Positions 39,577 through 47,878 of a DNA stretch of 64,000 nucleotides are shown one piece after another. Below the pieces are notes generated by a model. That model made no database searches. It was not told the DNA's origin and worked only from the letters and a program-made list of their open reading frames with translations. A program made the translations under genes and the position numbers. The DNA is taken from assembly GCA_028688515.1 (NCBI GenBank), contig JAQTXZ010000001.1, positions 682,001 to 746,000 on the forward strand, written 5' to 3'. The stretch comes from Patescibacteria group bacterium (GTDB taxonomy: Bacteria > Patescibacteriota > Patescibacteriia > 2-12-FULL-60-25). Position 1 is the first letter of the stretch, and each line of letters opens with the position of its first letter.

Positions 39577-40784
39577 ATTTTCTTTAAACTTTCCAAAATT
39601 ACTTGCGCAGTTTTCTCCCAAGAAAATTTCTCGTCCCAACTTTCATTTGGCATTTGGCATTTGGCATTCGTCATTTGAGCCAGCGCCTTAGTCCATCCCC
39701 CTTCATCCGTAGGATCAATCAGCAACCCCGCGTCACCGACCACTTCCGGCAAAGCGCCGCGATCAGATGCGATTACGCGCGTGCCGGCCTGCATAGCCTC
39801 GAGCACTACAAGTCCGAATCCCTCATCCAAAGATGGGATAGCTACTGCATCGGCGGCAAGCAAGAGCTGACGTTTATCTTCATCATTAAAATCTTTGATT
39901 CGATAAAATCTTGAAGCTTCGTCAGATTTCAAATTCCTAATCTCTCGATTCACGTCTTCAAACTTCCATCCGTCACGCCCTGCGATGGCTAGGCAGACTC
40001 CCCTCTCCTGCCCGGAGGGCTCTGCCCGGAGGGGGTTGAGGGCTGCTTTCCATGCCCTGATCAACATCGCCAAATTCTTCCGCGGCTCAACTGTCCCAAG
40101 CGCCAATATAAACGGACTTTTGATCCCCCACTTTTTTTGACAATATTCCTTGCTGGAATTTTGATTGGAATTCTTAATTCTTAATTCATAATTCTTAATT
40201 AAGCGCAGCGTCTCGTCTCCTCCTTCGTAAGTGACAACAACTCTACTCTCCGGAATATTTGCAATTCTGACGATAGCGCGTTTTGTGTATTCAGAAATAG
40301 CAAAAACCACCGGCGCTCGTTTTATGCCTCGCAAGAAAAAACGCGTTGTGATTTGACGTTTGAGCCAACTCTGCGGAAACCATTCGGGATGGTCAAAAAT
40401 CGTCAAATCGTGAACCCAGGGAACCGCAGTGACTCCAAGCCCGGGGCTGATTGCACCGGAAGGAACAAACAAGATATCACACGGATTTTGCTTTAAAGCG
40501 CGGCGCAGAGACTTGCTCGAGTTATCTGAAAGCTCTACTACTTTTTTCTTGTCATCCTTCTGCCTGAGGCGGAGGGATTCATTAGAATCAATTTCATTAT
40601 ATTGGATTCCCGCCTTCGCGAGAATGACAGAGAGAGTAAAAACAGCGCCTCGAGGCACAAACGCCTTCCATTCAACTGATTCATCTTGCATCAACTGCAA
40701 ACATAAAGCCCGCGCTGCATGCGCAACACCAGAACCATCCGACCCATCGTTCGGCAAACACCGAAGATCTAAGCCAATCAACAT
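39573..40784 (-). CDS. GT4-family glycosyltransferase with in-frame repeat insertions
   Basis: 403 residues. GT-B fold glycosyltransferase: FILALGTVEPRKNLAMLIRAW, ADAVAIPSLDEGFGLVVLEAMQAGTRVIASDRGALPEV (E-x7-E motif) and GDAGLLIDP. It probably transfers a sugar from a nucleotide-sugar onto an envelope polymer or lipid. Three repeat-derived stretches interrupt it: the VILAKAGIQY...SLRLRQKDDKK segment (40549-40634), an AATTCTTAATTC tract (about 40165-40202, reading LRIKNSNQNSS), and a CCGGAGGG-type hairpin (about 40000-40040, NPLRAEPSGQERG). The catalytic core appears intact. Confidence 0.87.
   Translation of the reverse strand: MLIGLDLRCLPNDGSDGSGVAHAARALCLQLMQDESVEWKAFVPRGAVFTLSVILAKAGIQYNEIDSNESLRLRQKDDKKKVVELSDNSSKSLRRALKQNPCDILFVPSGAISPGLGVTAVPWVHDLTIFDHPEWFPQSWLKRQITTRFFLRGIKRAPVVFAISEYTKRAIVRIANIPESRVVVTYEGGDETLRLIKNYELRIKNSNQNSSKEYCQKKWGIKSPFILALGTVEPRKNLAMLIRAWKAALNPLRAEPSGQERGVCLAIAGRDGWKFEDVNREIRNLKSDEASRFYRIKDFNDEDKRQLLLAADAVAIPSLDEGFGLVVLEAMQAGTRVIASDRGALPEVVGDAGLLIDPTDEGGWTKALAQMTNAKCQMPNESWDEKFSWEKTAQVILESLKKI
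40549..40634. repeat. MITE-like inverted repeat inside the glycosyltransferase gene
   Basis: Ends TGTCATCC (left) and GAATGACA (right), and inner inverted pairs GGATTC...GAATC. It matches the repeats at 43382-43487 and 46534-46680 in layout. The insert is in frame. Confidence 0.7.
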
Positions 40785-40796
40785 AGCATTAGTCTG

Positions 40797-40862
40797 TAAA
40801 GTCCTTAAAGTCTTTTATATGGAAGTAATTTTTTTCAGAATCTATGGTCTTTAAGGACTTTA
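40797..40862. repeat. Inverted repeat TAAAGTCCTTAAAG
   Basis: TAAAGTCCTTAAAG (40797-40810) and CTTTAAGGACTTTA (40849-40862). Members also at about 46108-46130 and 55905-55976. Likely an intergenic terminator or REP element. Confidence 0.7.
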
Positions 40863-40868
40863 TGGATT

Positions 40869-41837
40869 CTAAGGACTCTCTTGCGTCGGCCAGTCAAAAG
40901 AATCGAATGCCCAGCCGGTTAATTTTTTAATGTCGCTGTAACGCGAAAAATGGTTATCGCTTCCAAGCAACACCGCAACGACTTCGTGACCTTCCGTATT
41001 GCGGGTAACTTGCGCCATGCAATAACCGGCCTCTGGCAGCGAGCCTGTTTTTGCACCGATGATTTTATATGGATTTTTGTTCAAAAATGAGCTGATCAAC
41101 AAATTCGTCGTATCGACTTTATAATCTTTACCAGCTTGGGTCGTAATATCGGCTTGCGGCTGATTCAAAACCTCGCGGACTTCCGGCACGCGCAAAGCAA
41201 TCGTGATAAGCGCAGCAATATCCGCAGCTGATCCTTTATTGCCCGAACGCAAGCCTGTCGGTTCCAAAAATCTTAAAGAATCAAGATGCGAATCGCGTGC
41301 TTTTTGATTCATGTTAGCGACAAATTCATCCATCATTATTCCGCTTGTTCTTGCCAACGCTTTGGCGGCTTCGTTGACAGAGCCGACCAGCATTGCCTTA
41401 AAAACATCTTTGCGCGGCAGAGTGTCGCCAATATTAAATTCGGAACCGCCCTCTCTGTCAAAATCCTCCGGCAAAAAAGTAAGATCGCCGTCCAACTTTT
41501 TTTCCGTGTCCATCAGCACCAGCGACGTCATTAACTTGGTCAGACTCGCTATGGAACGCACATCGTGCGGGTTCTTGGCATACAAAACTCCGCCGCTTGC
41601 AACATCTGCCACAAAAACGCTTTTAGCGGTCGTAGCGATTCCAGCGCTGTTCGCATTTTTCTTTTTTGGCGTCGGCAAAATATCCGGCTTACGCACTTCC
41701 ACAAGCCGCGACCGGTCAACCGCGACGGTTGTCTGCACCGGCAAAGGTTGACCGTACATCCTGGAAAGATCCAACTTGGGAGACGGTGACGGCGCAAAGG
41801 ACATGACGGCCATAAGGCCCAACAAATTTTGAAGCAT
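40869..41837 (-). CDS. dacA: D-alanyl-D-alanine carboxypeptidase (PBP5/6-like, S11)
   Basis: 322 residues. A signal/anchor-like N-terminus (MLQNLLGLMAVMSFAPSP). S11 motifs: SIASLTKLMTS (SxxK), SVNEAAKAL (SxN), and GAKTGSLPEAGYC (KTG). It trims peptidoglycan stem peptides outside the membrane. The PBP5 C-terminal beta domain and amphipathic anchor are absent. It starts 1 bp after the scpB stop codon, suggesting cotranscription with scpB. Confidence 0.9.
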   Translation of the reverse strand: MLQNLLGLMAVMSFAPSPSPKLDLSRMYGQPLPVQTTVAVDRSRLVEVRKPDILPTPKKKNANSAGIATTAKSVFVADVASGGVLYAKNPHDVRSIASLTKLMTSLVLMDTEKKLDGDLTFLPEDFDREGGSEFNIGDTLPRKDVFKAMLVGSVNEAAKALARTSGIMMDEFVANMNQKARDSHLDSLRFLEPTGLRSGNKGSAADIAALITIALRVPEVREVLNQPQADITTQAGKDYKVDTTNLLISSFLNKNPYKIIGAKTGSLPEAGYCMAQVTRNTEGHEVVAVLLGSDNHFSRYSDIKKLTGWAFDSFDWPTQESP

Positions 41838-41838
41838 A

Positions 41839-42420
41839 CTAGACGTTTAATTTTTCTTTCGGTTCTTTATCTTCTTCTATTTTGGGATTTAATCTGTCCA
41901 ACATGTCAGAGATCGCTGCGTTGCCCCGCAAAGTTTCGTAGTCCGGCAAATCTTTTACAGACGATAGACCAAGATGTTTCATAAAATCAAAAGTCACCGC
42001 GTAAGTCGGCTGGCCCAAACGCTCATCCTCTTTTTGCTCAACAAGACCCCTGATCATTAAGTTGCGCAGAATCAAGGCCGACTGGATACCACGCACCTGC
42101 TCCAACTCCGGTCTAGTCATCGGGCCGCGATAAGCGAGAATTGTAAGCGCCTCGAGCGATGCGCGTGTCAGTTCGCCCTGTTCCTCGTCTTTGACGACTT
42201 TTTTGACGTGTTCCGCAGCTTCGGGCTTAGTAACCAGTTCAAAATCTTTGCCATATTCTTGCAGCATCAACCCGCCAGACTCCTGCAAGCGTGATTTTAG
42301 AGTCTCAAGCGCCGCCTCGACGTCGTCCGCTTTGGACTCTGTAATCTCAGTCAGTTTGCGCACCGAAAGCGGCCGCGCCGCAGCAAACAAGATTGATTCG
42401 ATGATTTGGTCTAAGGTCAT
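41839..42420 (-). CDS. scpB: Segregation and condensation protein B
   Basis: 193 residues. Two winged-helix domains: LDQIIESILFAAARPLSVRKL at the start and TRASLEALTILAYRGPMTRPEL followed by RGIQSALILRNLMIRGLVE. It joins ScpA and SMC in the condensin complex. The order scpA-scpB is normal, but a dispersed repeat separates them. Confidence 0.93.
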   Translation of the reverse strand: MTLDQIIESILFAAARPLSVRKLTEITESKADDVEAALETLKSRLQESGGLMLQEYGKDFELVTKPEAAEHVKKVVKDEEQGELTRASLEALTILAYRGPMTRPELEQVRGIQSALILRNLMIRGLVEQKEDERLGQPTYAVTFDFMKHLGLSSVKDLPDYETLRGNAAISDMLDRLNPKIEEDKEPKEKLNV

Positions 42421-42431
42421 ATGCTTTTATG

Positions 42432-42565
42432 CTGTCATTCCCCTCTTTGTCATCTCGAGCGAGTCCGACGAGTCGAGAGATCTCAGTGCAGAATAACTTT
42501 GTAATTGTGTTTTGAGCAATGGGATTTCTCCATTTCGCTTTAACGCTTCGGTCGAAATGACATGG
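42432..42565. repeat. Dispersed repeat between scpA and scpB
   Basis: Inverted copy of the 217-415 repeat: TCGAGCGAGTCCGACGAGTC and GAGATCTCAGTG, then ATTTCTCCATTTCGCTTTAA and CGGTCGAAATGACA. Confidence 0.75.
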
Positions 42566-42574
42566 GGAGGATGG

Positions 42575-43348
42575 TTAACTAAATGATTCCGCCAACGGAT
42601 CGCGTTCGGGAGCATCCGGATGCAGGCTGATGCCGATGTCGTTGAATAAATCTTTTTGATCGACGACCACAAACCTTTGTTTAATCAATTCCAACAAAGC
42701 GAGAAACGACACAATCGCCTCTTCCTTGTGTTCCGCATTTTTTAGGAACGCCCTAAATGTCATGGATGCATGATCTTTGATTTTGGAAAATAAATCGCGA
42801 ATGCGTTCGTGCAAAGACATGGCGCGTCTGACCGAAGCTTTTGGCAGACGGATTATCGGTTCGAGTCGCGCAATCACGCGCTTCATAACATCCAGCATCG
42901 CAGCAGCGTCGACATTTGTAGGAGGTACGAACTTTACTTCGCGATGACGGACCGGCGCTTGACCGCGGGCAAAAGAGCTTTTGCCGGACTGCCAAATGAC
43001 ATCAATCTGACGCGCAGCCTCCACAAACATCTGGTACTGTCGCAATTGCGCCTCCAAATCCGGCCCCTCTTCCATCTCTTGATCTCTAAAATCAGGCAGC
43101 AATAATTGAGATTTTATGTAAACCAACCGAGATGCAATTACCAAAAAATCCGCCAGCTCCTCGGGTGGAACAGTCTGCGACTGCATATACTGCACAAATT
43201 GATCGGCGACGGTTGCCAGCGAAATCTTGGTTATCTCCAGCTCATTTCTCTCAACCAACTGTAAAAGCAGGTCCAATGGACCTTCAAAATGTTCAACTTG
43301 CACCGTGTACCCCACACCGAATATGCTATCAAAAACGCATAAACTTGT
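42575..43348 (-). CDS. scpA: Segregation and condensation protein A
   Basis: 257 residues from MTSLCVFDSIFGVGYTVQVE (ATG 43348). The kleisin signature is clear: VEHFEGPLDLLLQLVERNEL, LADFLVIASRLVYIKSQLLL. The C-terminal winged helix (EEAIVSFLALLELIKQRFVVV) binds SMC heads. The open frame extends upstream to 43411 only through repeat DNA (DPRIREDDK), so the shorter start is preferred. Confidence 0.92.
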   Translation of the reverse strand, partial: TSLCVFDSIFGVGYTVQVEHFEGPLDLLLQLVERNELEITKISLATVADQFVQYMQSQTVPPEELADFLVIASRLVYIKSQLLLPDFRDQEMEEGPDLEAQLRQYQMFVEAARQIDVIWQSGKSSFARGQAPVRHREVKFVPPTNVDAAAMLDVMKRVIARLEPIIRLPKASVRRAMSLHERIRDLFSKIKDHASMTFRAFLKNAEHKEEAIVSFLALLELIKQRFVVVDQKDLFNDIGISLHPDAPERDPLAESFS

Positions 43349-43381
43349 CATCCTTGCGTCACGACGCGGCAATCTCCCCCT

Positions 43382-43487
43382 TTTGTCATCCTCGCGTATG
43401 CGGGGATCCAATAGATTGAAATGAAACAGATTAATTCTATTGGATCCCTCCGCCTCAGGCGGAAGGATGACAAGTGGAGCGAACGGA
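43382..43487. repeat. MITE-like inverted repeat
   Basis: TTTGTCATCC...GGGGATCCAATAGA then TTGAAAT, and inverted TCTATTGGATCCC...GGATGACAA. Same family as 40549 and 46534. Confidence 0.75.
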
Positions 43488-43517
43488 CTCTACTCCGACC
43501 TACCTCGCAATGACAAT

Positions 43518-44615
43518 CTATAAATTATCAACACCCACTGCCTCTTTGATGTTTTTGAACCCATCTTCCCGCAAACGTGAAGCAAGTTCGCGCAGCAGTT
43601 GCGACGGCCAAAGCGGACCATTGTAGATCAAGGAAGTGACAAGTTGGACAGCGGACGCACCCAAGCGAATTTTTCGATACGCATCCTCTACAGAGTCGAT
43701 GCCGCCAAGACCGATGAATTGATAACGGCTGTGTCCGTTGCGATACATGAATGCCAAAACCTCATCAGAAAGCTTGCGCAGATGCGGACCCGAAACGCCG
43801 CCTGATGTTGCTTGGCTTAAATATTTTGACTTTAAATTTGTTCTGTCATGCGTCAGATTCGAAGTGATAAAACCTTTGGCCCAGGCATATCGATCAGTAT
43901 CATGCATGATTTCCAGATAACGATCTTGGGAAAGGTCAGGCGAAAGTTTGAAAAAAACAGGTTTGGTCGGATGCTTAGCGTCCAACATGGACAATAACTC
44001 GCGGTACATGACGGGATCTTTGCAGTACTGTTCTCCATCACCTGTGTTCGGACACGAAACGTTAACTGTGACATAAGATGCAAACTGTTCAAGTTTTTGA
44101 TAAGCGGACAAAAGGTCGTCCAAGCCTGTTTGACCAGAGAGATTTGGCAAGTTGGACTTTGCTACGGAAATTCCAACAGGAATCGGCCACGGACTATTGC
44201 GCTTATAATTCGCGAACCGTTCTTTTACCGCATCAGCTCCGGTTGAAAGAAGGCCATAGTTGACGGCCAACGCGCGATCTTCTGGAAGGCGCCACAAACG
44301 TGGCTTTTTGTTGCCTGGACTAGCTTGTCCTGTGATTGTACCGACCTCTGCAAAACCAAAACCAATCGCATCAAGCGTGTGGATTATTCGTCCTTCCTTA
44401 TCAAATCCGGCGCCGACTCCGAGTGGATTATTGAGCTTTATTCCCGCGATTTCCGTGTGCAAAATTTCGTCATCGACTGGTCCGCAAGACATCCGGACAA
44501 TGGAACGCGTAAATCCAAAACGACCCAAGCCCTCGCCCACTTTGTTAAAAAAGTGATGCATCACTTCCGGATCAAATTTGAAAAAAACGGGTTTTAATAT
44601 TTTGTCGTAAATCAT
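43518..44615 (-). CDS. pyrD: Dihydroorotate dehydrogenase (quinone, class 2)
   Basis: 365 residues from MIYDKILKPVFFKFDPEVMH (ATG 44615). It oxidises dihydroorotate to orotate in pyrimidine synthesis with FMN. Visible are the class 2 N-terminal helical extension, NNPLGVGAGFDKEGRIIHTL, VNYGLLSTGADAV, VTVNVSCPNTGDGEQY, and GVSGPHLRKLSDEVL with GLGGIDSVEDAY. The frame upstream to 44795 is a shadow within aspS. An isolated pyrD is usual for a genome that salvages pyrimidines. Confidence 0.93.
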   Translation of the reverse strand: MIYDKILKPVFFKFDPEVMHHFFNKVGEGLGRFGFTRSIVRMSCGPVDDEILHTEIAGIKLNNPLGVGAGFDKEGRIIHTLDAIGFGFAEVGTITGQASPGNKKPRLWRLPEDRALAVNYGLLSTGADAVKERFANYKRNSPWPIPVGISVAKSNLPNLSGQTGLDDLLSAYQKLEQFASYVTVNVSCPNTGDGEQYCKDPVMYRELLSMLDAKHPTKPVFFKLSPDLSQDRYLEIMHDTDRYAWAKGFITSNLTHDRTNLKSKYLSQATSGGVSGPHLRKLSDEVLAFMYRNGHSRYQFIGLGGIDSVEDAYRKIRLGASAVQLVTSLIYNGPLWPSQLLRELASRLREDGFKNIKEAVGVDNL

Positions 44616-44691
44616 ACTTCTGCGGGTTCCCTTTCCCTCTTCGAAAGACGCATGAGGACGCTTCAGGACGTTCCAGGACGCGTTGAGGAGA

Positions 44692-46083
44692 CTATTTCGT
44701 AATCTTAATATGCGCTTCTGCAACTTGTTCGGGCGGTAATTCCGATGGAGCTCCCATAAGCGGATCTCGCGCATCGCCGGTTTTGGGAAAAGCAATGACT
44801 TCTCTGATGTTCGGTTCGTTGCACAAAATCATGGCCAAGCGGTCGATACCCGGCGCAGCACCTCCGTGCGGTGGAGCACCAAATTGAAAGGCCTCAATCA
44901 TGTGTCCGAATTTTTGCTGCACTTGCTCTTCCGACATGCCGAGAATGTCGAAAATCTTTTTTTGCATTTCTGGTTTGTGGATGCGGATTGAGCCGGATGA
45001 AAGTTCGTATCCGTTCAAGACGAGATCGTAACTCCAAGCGCGGACTTTTAACGGTTCACTGTCGAGCAGCGGTTCATCCTCAGGATTAATCATGCAAAAC
45101 GGATGATGCGCTGTGGTCAGATGTCCGTCGCCGCCGACTTCGAACATCGGAAAATCGACCACCCAGCAAAAAGCCAGCTCATTCGGATCATTTTTATCCT
45201 CTCGCATGTCCGGTTTGTCGGTACCGTATTTCGCGATCGACTCTTGATACGAAACGCGAGGAAATTTTTTGAAAGTCAATTTCTTTTCCGGTGCAACTTC
45301 TTTTAGCATGGCAATCATCATCTCTTCGACAAGTGCGAGCACGTCGTCTTGATCGACAAATGACATCTCGATATCAAGTTGCGTAAATTCCATCTGGCGA
45401 TCGCCGCGCGCATCTTCGTCGCGATAGCAGCGTGCAACTTGAAAATATTTTTCAACTCCGGCGACCATCAATAATTGCTTGAATTGTTGCGGTGATTGCG
45501 GAAGTACGTAAAACTTGCCTGGATGGATGCGCGAAGGCACAAGATATTCACGCGAACCTTCGGGCGTGCCTTTAACCATGGTCGGAGTTTCCACTTCCAA
45601 GAAATCTTTGGCAATCAAAAAATTGCGCAATGATCGCACCATCTTGGCGCGCAATTGCAAATTCTTGTGCATGCGCTCCGTCCGCAAATCCAGATAGCGG
45701 TATTTGAGGCGCAATTCTTCGTTAACCACAGAAGTGTCTTTATCGACTTCGAACGGCGGAGTTTTGGCGTGATTGTGGACTTCGATATCTTTTGCCAACA
45801 ACTCAACGGTACCGGTCGGCATGTCGGCATTAACCTGCTTTGGACCTCTGGCTTGAACCAAACCCGTAACAGTCAAGCAATCCTCTGGACGAAGGTTGTC
45901 CAACTCCTCCTTGGCGCGCTCCGTAAGCTCCGATGGGACGAGGACGACCTGAATGATGCCCGAGCGGTCGCGCATGTCCAAAAAGGCGATTTTTCCCATG
46001 TTTCTGCGGGTATTCACCCAACCGCTTATGCTGATTGTTTGGCCAACCATGTTGACCGTTTCCAAGTTCATGATTCGTGACAT
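44692..46083 (-). CDS. aspS: Aspartyl-tRNA synthetase, lacking GAD insertion
   Basis: 463 residues from MSRIMNLETVNMVGQTISIS (ATG 46083). N-terminal OB-fold (ISGWVNTRRNMGKIAFLDMR), bacterial motif 1/2 context (ETPTMVKGTPEGSREYLVPS, QSPQQFKQLLMVAG, FQVARCYRDEDARGDRQMEF) and motif 3 (GAPPHGGAAPGIDRLAMILC). Bacterial AspRS normally has about 590 residues with a GAD domain before the VVDFP stretch. Here KPDMREDKNDPNELAFCWVV joins directly, so GAD is missing. The asnS gene is nearby. Confidence 0.95.
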   Translation of the reverse strand: MSRIMNLETVNMVGQTISISGWVNTRRNMGKIAFLDMRDRSGIIQVVLVPSELTERAKEELDNLRPEDCLTVTGLVQARGPKQVNADMPTGTVELLAKDIEVHNHAKTPPFEVDKDTSVVNEELRLKYRYLDLRTERMHKNLQLRAKMVRSLRNFLIAKDFLEVETPTMVKGTPEGSREYLVPSRIHPGKFYVLPQSPQQFKQLLMVAGVEKYFQVARCYRDEDARGDRQMEFTQLDIEMSFVDQDDVLALVEEMMIAMLKEVAPEKKLTFKKFPRVSYQESIAKYGTDKPDMREDKNDPNELAFCWVVDFPMFEVGGDGHLTTAHHPFCMINPEDEPLLDSEPLKVRAWSYDLVLNGYELSSGSIRIHKPEMQKKIFDILGMSEEQVQQKFGHMIEAFQFGAPPHGGAAPGIDRLAMILCNEPNIREVIAFPKTGDARDPLMGAPSELPPEQVAEAHIKITK

Positions 46084-46105
46084 ATATGGCCAACAGATTA
46101 ACAAA

Positions 46106-46235
46106 TAAAGTCCTTAAAGTCTATAAAGTGTCAAAAATCCTCAGTCTCGCGGACTCGACAGTTCCTTTATCAAGGAGCAGTTACCAAGCAACTGCGTAAC
46201 AACTCCCTAGGTAAAGGGAGGCGGGAGGGTTTTAT
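46106..46235. repeat. Compound repeat upstream of aspS
   Basis: AAAGTCCTTAAAGTC, then GCGGACTCGACAG, then the CTCCCTAGGTAAAGGGAGGC plus GGAGGGTTTT hairpin, which matches the cassette at 8026-8048. Confidence 0.7.
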
Positions 46236-46241
46236 ACTTTT

Positions 46242-46526
46242 CTACAGAGGACTGACACTACCGGGTTCTCTTTCAGATATCTTGCTGCAAATGCCAAGAT
46301 CGTCATTTCCCGTAACAACGCAGTTCAAACCCGGCTTGCACGGCAGACGCAAGTCGCCCCCGCATTGCGCGCCCAACTCCCCCAATCCGGCTTGCGGGTC
46401 GTAAGTCTGCAAGTTCACGTTCGACTTTTGTCGCCAATCAAAGGTATAAGACAACACAGCCATGGCCGCGACGACAGCAAGCGTCATTAAAATCCAAAAT
46501 GTTTTGTGAGATTTATTTTGAGACAT
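46242..46526 (-). CDS. Small membrane-anchored cysteine-containing protein
   Basis: 94 residues. N-terminal anchor (TFWILMTLAVVAAMAVLSYT), then an extracytoplasmic part with four cysteines (LGAQCGGDLRLPCKPGLNCVV...GICSK), reminiscent of a dickkopf/EGF-like knot. Function unknown. It is next to repeat elements. Confidence 0.6.
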   Translation of the reverse strand: MSQNKSHKTFWILMTLAVVAAMAVLSYTFDWRQKSNVNLQTYDPQAGLGELGAQCGGDLRLPCKPGLNCVVTGNDDLGICSKISEREPGSVSPL

Positions 46527-46533
46527 ATCAATC

Positions 46534-46680
46534 TTCTATATTCTGTCATCCTCGGGCTGAGTCATACGACGTAAAGTCGCGTGGCGACCACGTCGCTTTA
46601 CGCGAAGACCCGGGGATCCAGTAAGATAATTGAAATAAATTAATTTATATTGGATCCCCGCTTTCGCGAGGATGACAAAC
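46534..46680. repeat. MITE-like inverted repeat
   Basis: CTGTCATCCTCGG...CCGGGGATCCAGTAAGA and TTATATTGGATCCCCGC...GAGGATGACA, with an inner GTAAAGTCGCGTGG / CCACGTCGCTTTAC hairpin. Confidence 0.75.
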
Positions 46681-46683
46681 TGG

Positions 46684-47715
46684 CTAATAAGACGCATTGG
46701 ATAAATAAAAGATCGATCCGACGGGAATGATATCAAGAGGTTCTGACGCTCCATCATCCTTAATCAGCATCAACTTTCCTTCGCGAACGATCAGCGTTCC
46801 CTGCCTCGCAATGCGCATCACCAATCTGCCTTGACCCAAATCATGCGCACTGCCGCTTGAAACGGATTTTAACGAACCCTCTTCGAGTGAATAGGACAGG
46901 CCGTCATCTGCGACAGCAAAATTTTGGATGACTTTAAGCGGCTCTTCTACAATCTCTTCCGGCTTTCCGGACAATGACACGCGCCAAATGGATGACGGGG
47001 CCATTTGCGGAGACTCAATGCCAGGGCCAAGAGTTGCACGGGCATAATAGATATAGCCTGCGGCGGCTTTAATCAGCCAAGCGTCATCGGGCAAAAAAGC
47101 AATCGGAGTCAGAGTTCCGTTGACGTCGAACGAAAAAATATCGCGCGTGGTGGTCGCGACTCCCACGACGGCCATCGTGTCTTTATCGATCCAACCCAGC
47201 AACTGCGCATTGGAAACATTTCTGCCGTTTTTTTGTCTCAAAACAAGCAACTGACTTTCATTGCCTTGCGTCAATTCGATCGATCCGGCTCCGTCGCCGC
47301 GCGCATCAGTCATACGAGCATCGTGGCGTCCGTCGGGAGCGCGAAAAACAGTCGGCGGAGTTTTTATAAAACCCGCATCCAGCCAAACCGTCTGACCGGT
47401 TTGCACTTCCGCCCCGACGACCTGCGACAAAGGTTGTCCAAGGCGCGAAACGTCGTCCGGCCATCTGATATCGCGAGTGCTCGAGCCGTTCAAACTCAAA
47501 AGACGCGTACCGCTTGCATCAAGCATCATCAACGCCGGCCCAAAACTTTGTAATTCCTGTCGTCTGTCGTCTGTCGTCTCTTGTCTGCTGTCTGCGGTCT
47601 TATTATATTTTTCCGCCACGACAGATATCATCGCAATGCCCACCACGACAAAAATGACGACAACCAGTCCGGAATAACGTCTCCAAGCGTTGTACTTACT
47701 GGATTTTTTAGACAT
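46684..47715 (-). CDS. Membrane-anchored beta-propeller-like protein
   Basis: 343 residues. An N-terminal transmembrane anchor (SGLVVVIFVVVGIAMISVVA) and an extracytoplasmic domain with repeating beta-strand patterns (LLGWIDKDTMAVVGVATTTR, IFSFDVNGTLTPIAFLPDDA, IWRVSLSGKPEEIVE) suggesting a propeller. The stalk after the anchor (TADSRQETTDDRRQE) is encoded by a simple GTCTGTCGTCT repeat. No family assigned. Confidence 0.6.
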   Translation of the reverse strand: MSKKSSKYNAWRRYSGLVVVIFVVVGIAMISVVAEKYNKTADSRQETTDDRRQELQSFGPALMMLDASGTRLLSLNGSSTRDIRWPDDVSRLGQPLSQVVGAEVQTGQTVWLDAGFIKTPPTVFRAPDGRHDARMTDARGDGAGSIELTQGNESQLLVLRQKNGRNVSNAQLLGWIDKDTMAVVGVATTTRDIFSFDVNGTLTPIAFLPDDAWLIKAAAGYIYYARATLGPGIESPQMAPSSIWRVSLSGKPEEIVEEPLKVIQNFAVADDGLSYSLEEGSLKSVSSGSAHDLGQGRLVMRIARQGTLIVREGKLMLIKDDGASEPLDIIPVGSIFYLSNASY

Positions 47716-47749
47716 AACAGCATTATAACAAACCGCATGGAAAACGTCG

Positions 47750-47824
47750 CGTCGGGGTATCGGTATTCGGGGTTCGGTGCTCGAATTTGATTAGCGCATC
47801 CCGAATTCCGAAACCCGAATACCG
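47750..47824. repeat. Inverted repeat of TCGGTATTCGGG type
   Basis: GTATCGGTATTCGGGGTTCGG (left half from about 47757) is inverted as CCGAAACCCGAATACCGATG on the right. A related GGGATTCGGGATTCGGGG lies inside parB. Confidence 0.7.
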
Positions 47825-47839
47825 ATGTTGTTGTGTTTT

Positions 47840-47873
47840 AAAAAAAGACCGCCTATGCGAGTGCATAAGCGGC
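47840..47873 (-). terminator. Terminator of the 47879 gene
   Basis: Minus strand: CCGCttatgc...gcataGGCGG-type stem followed by TCTTTTTTT, six bases beyond the stop codon. Confidence 0.75.
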
Positions 47874-47878
47874 TAGGG

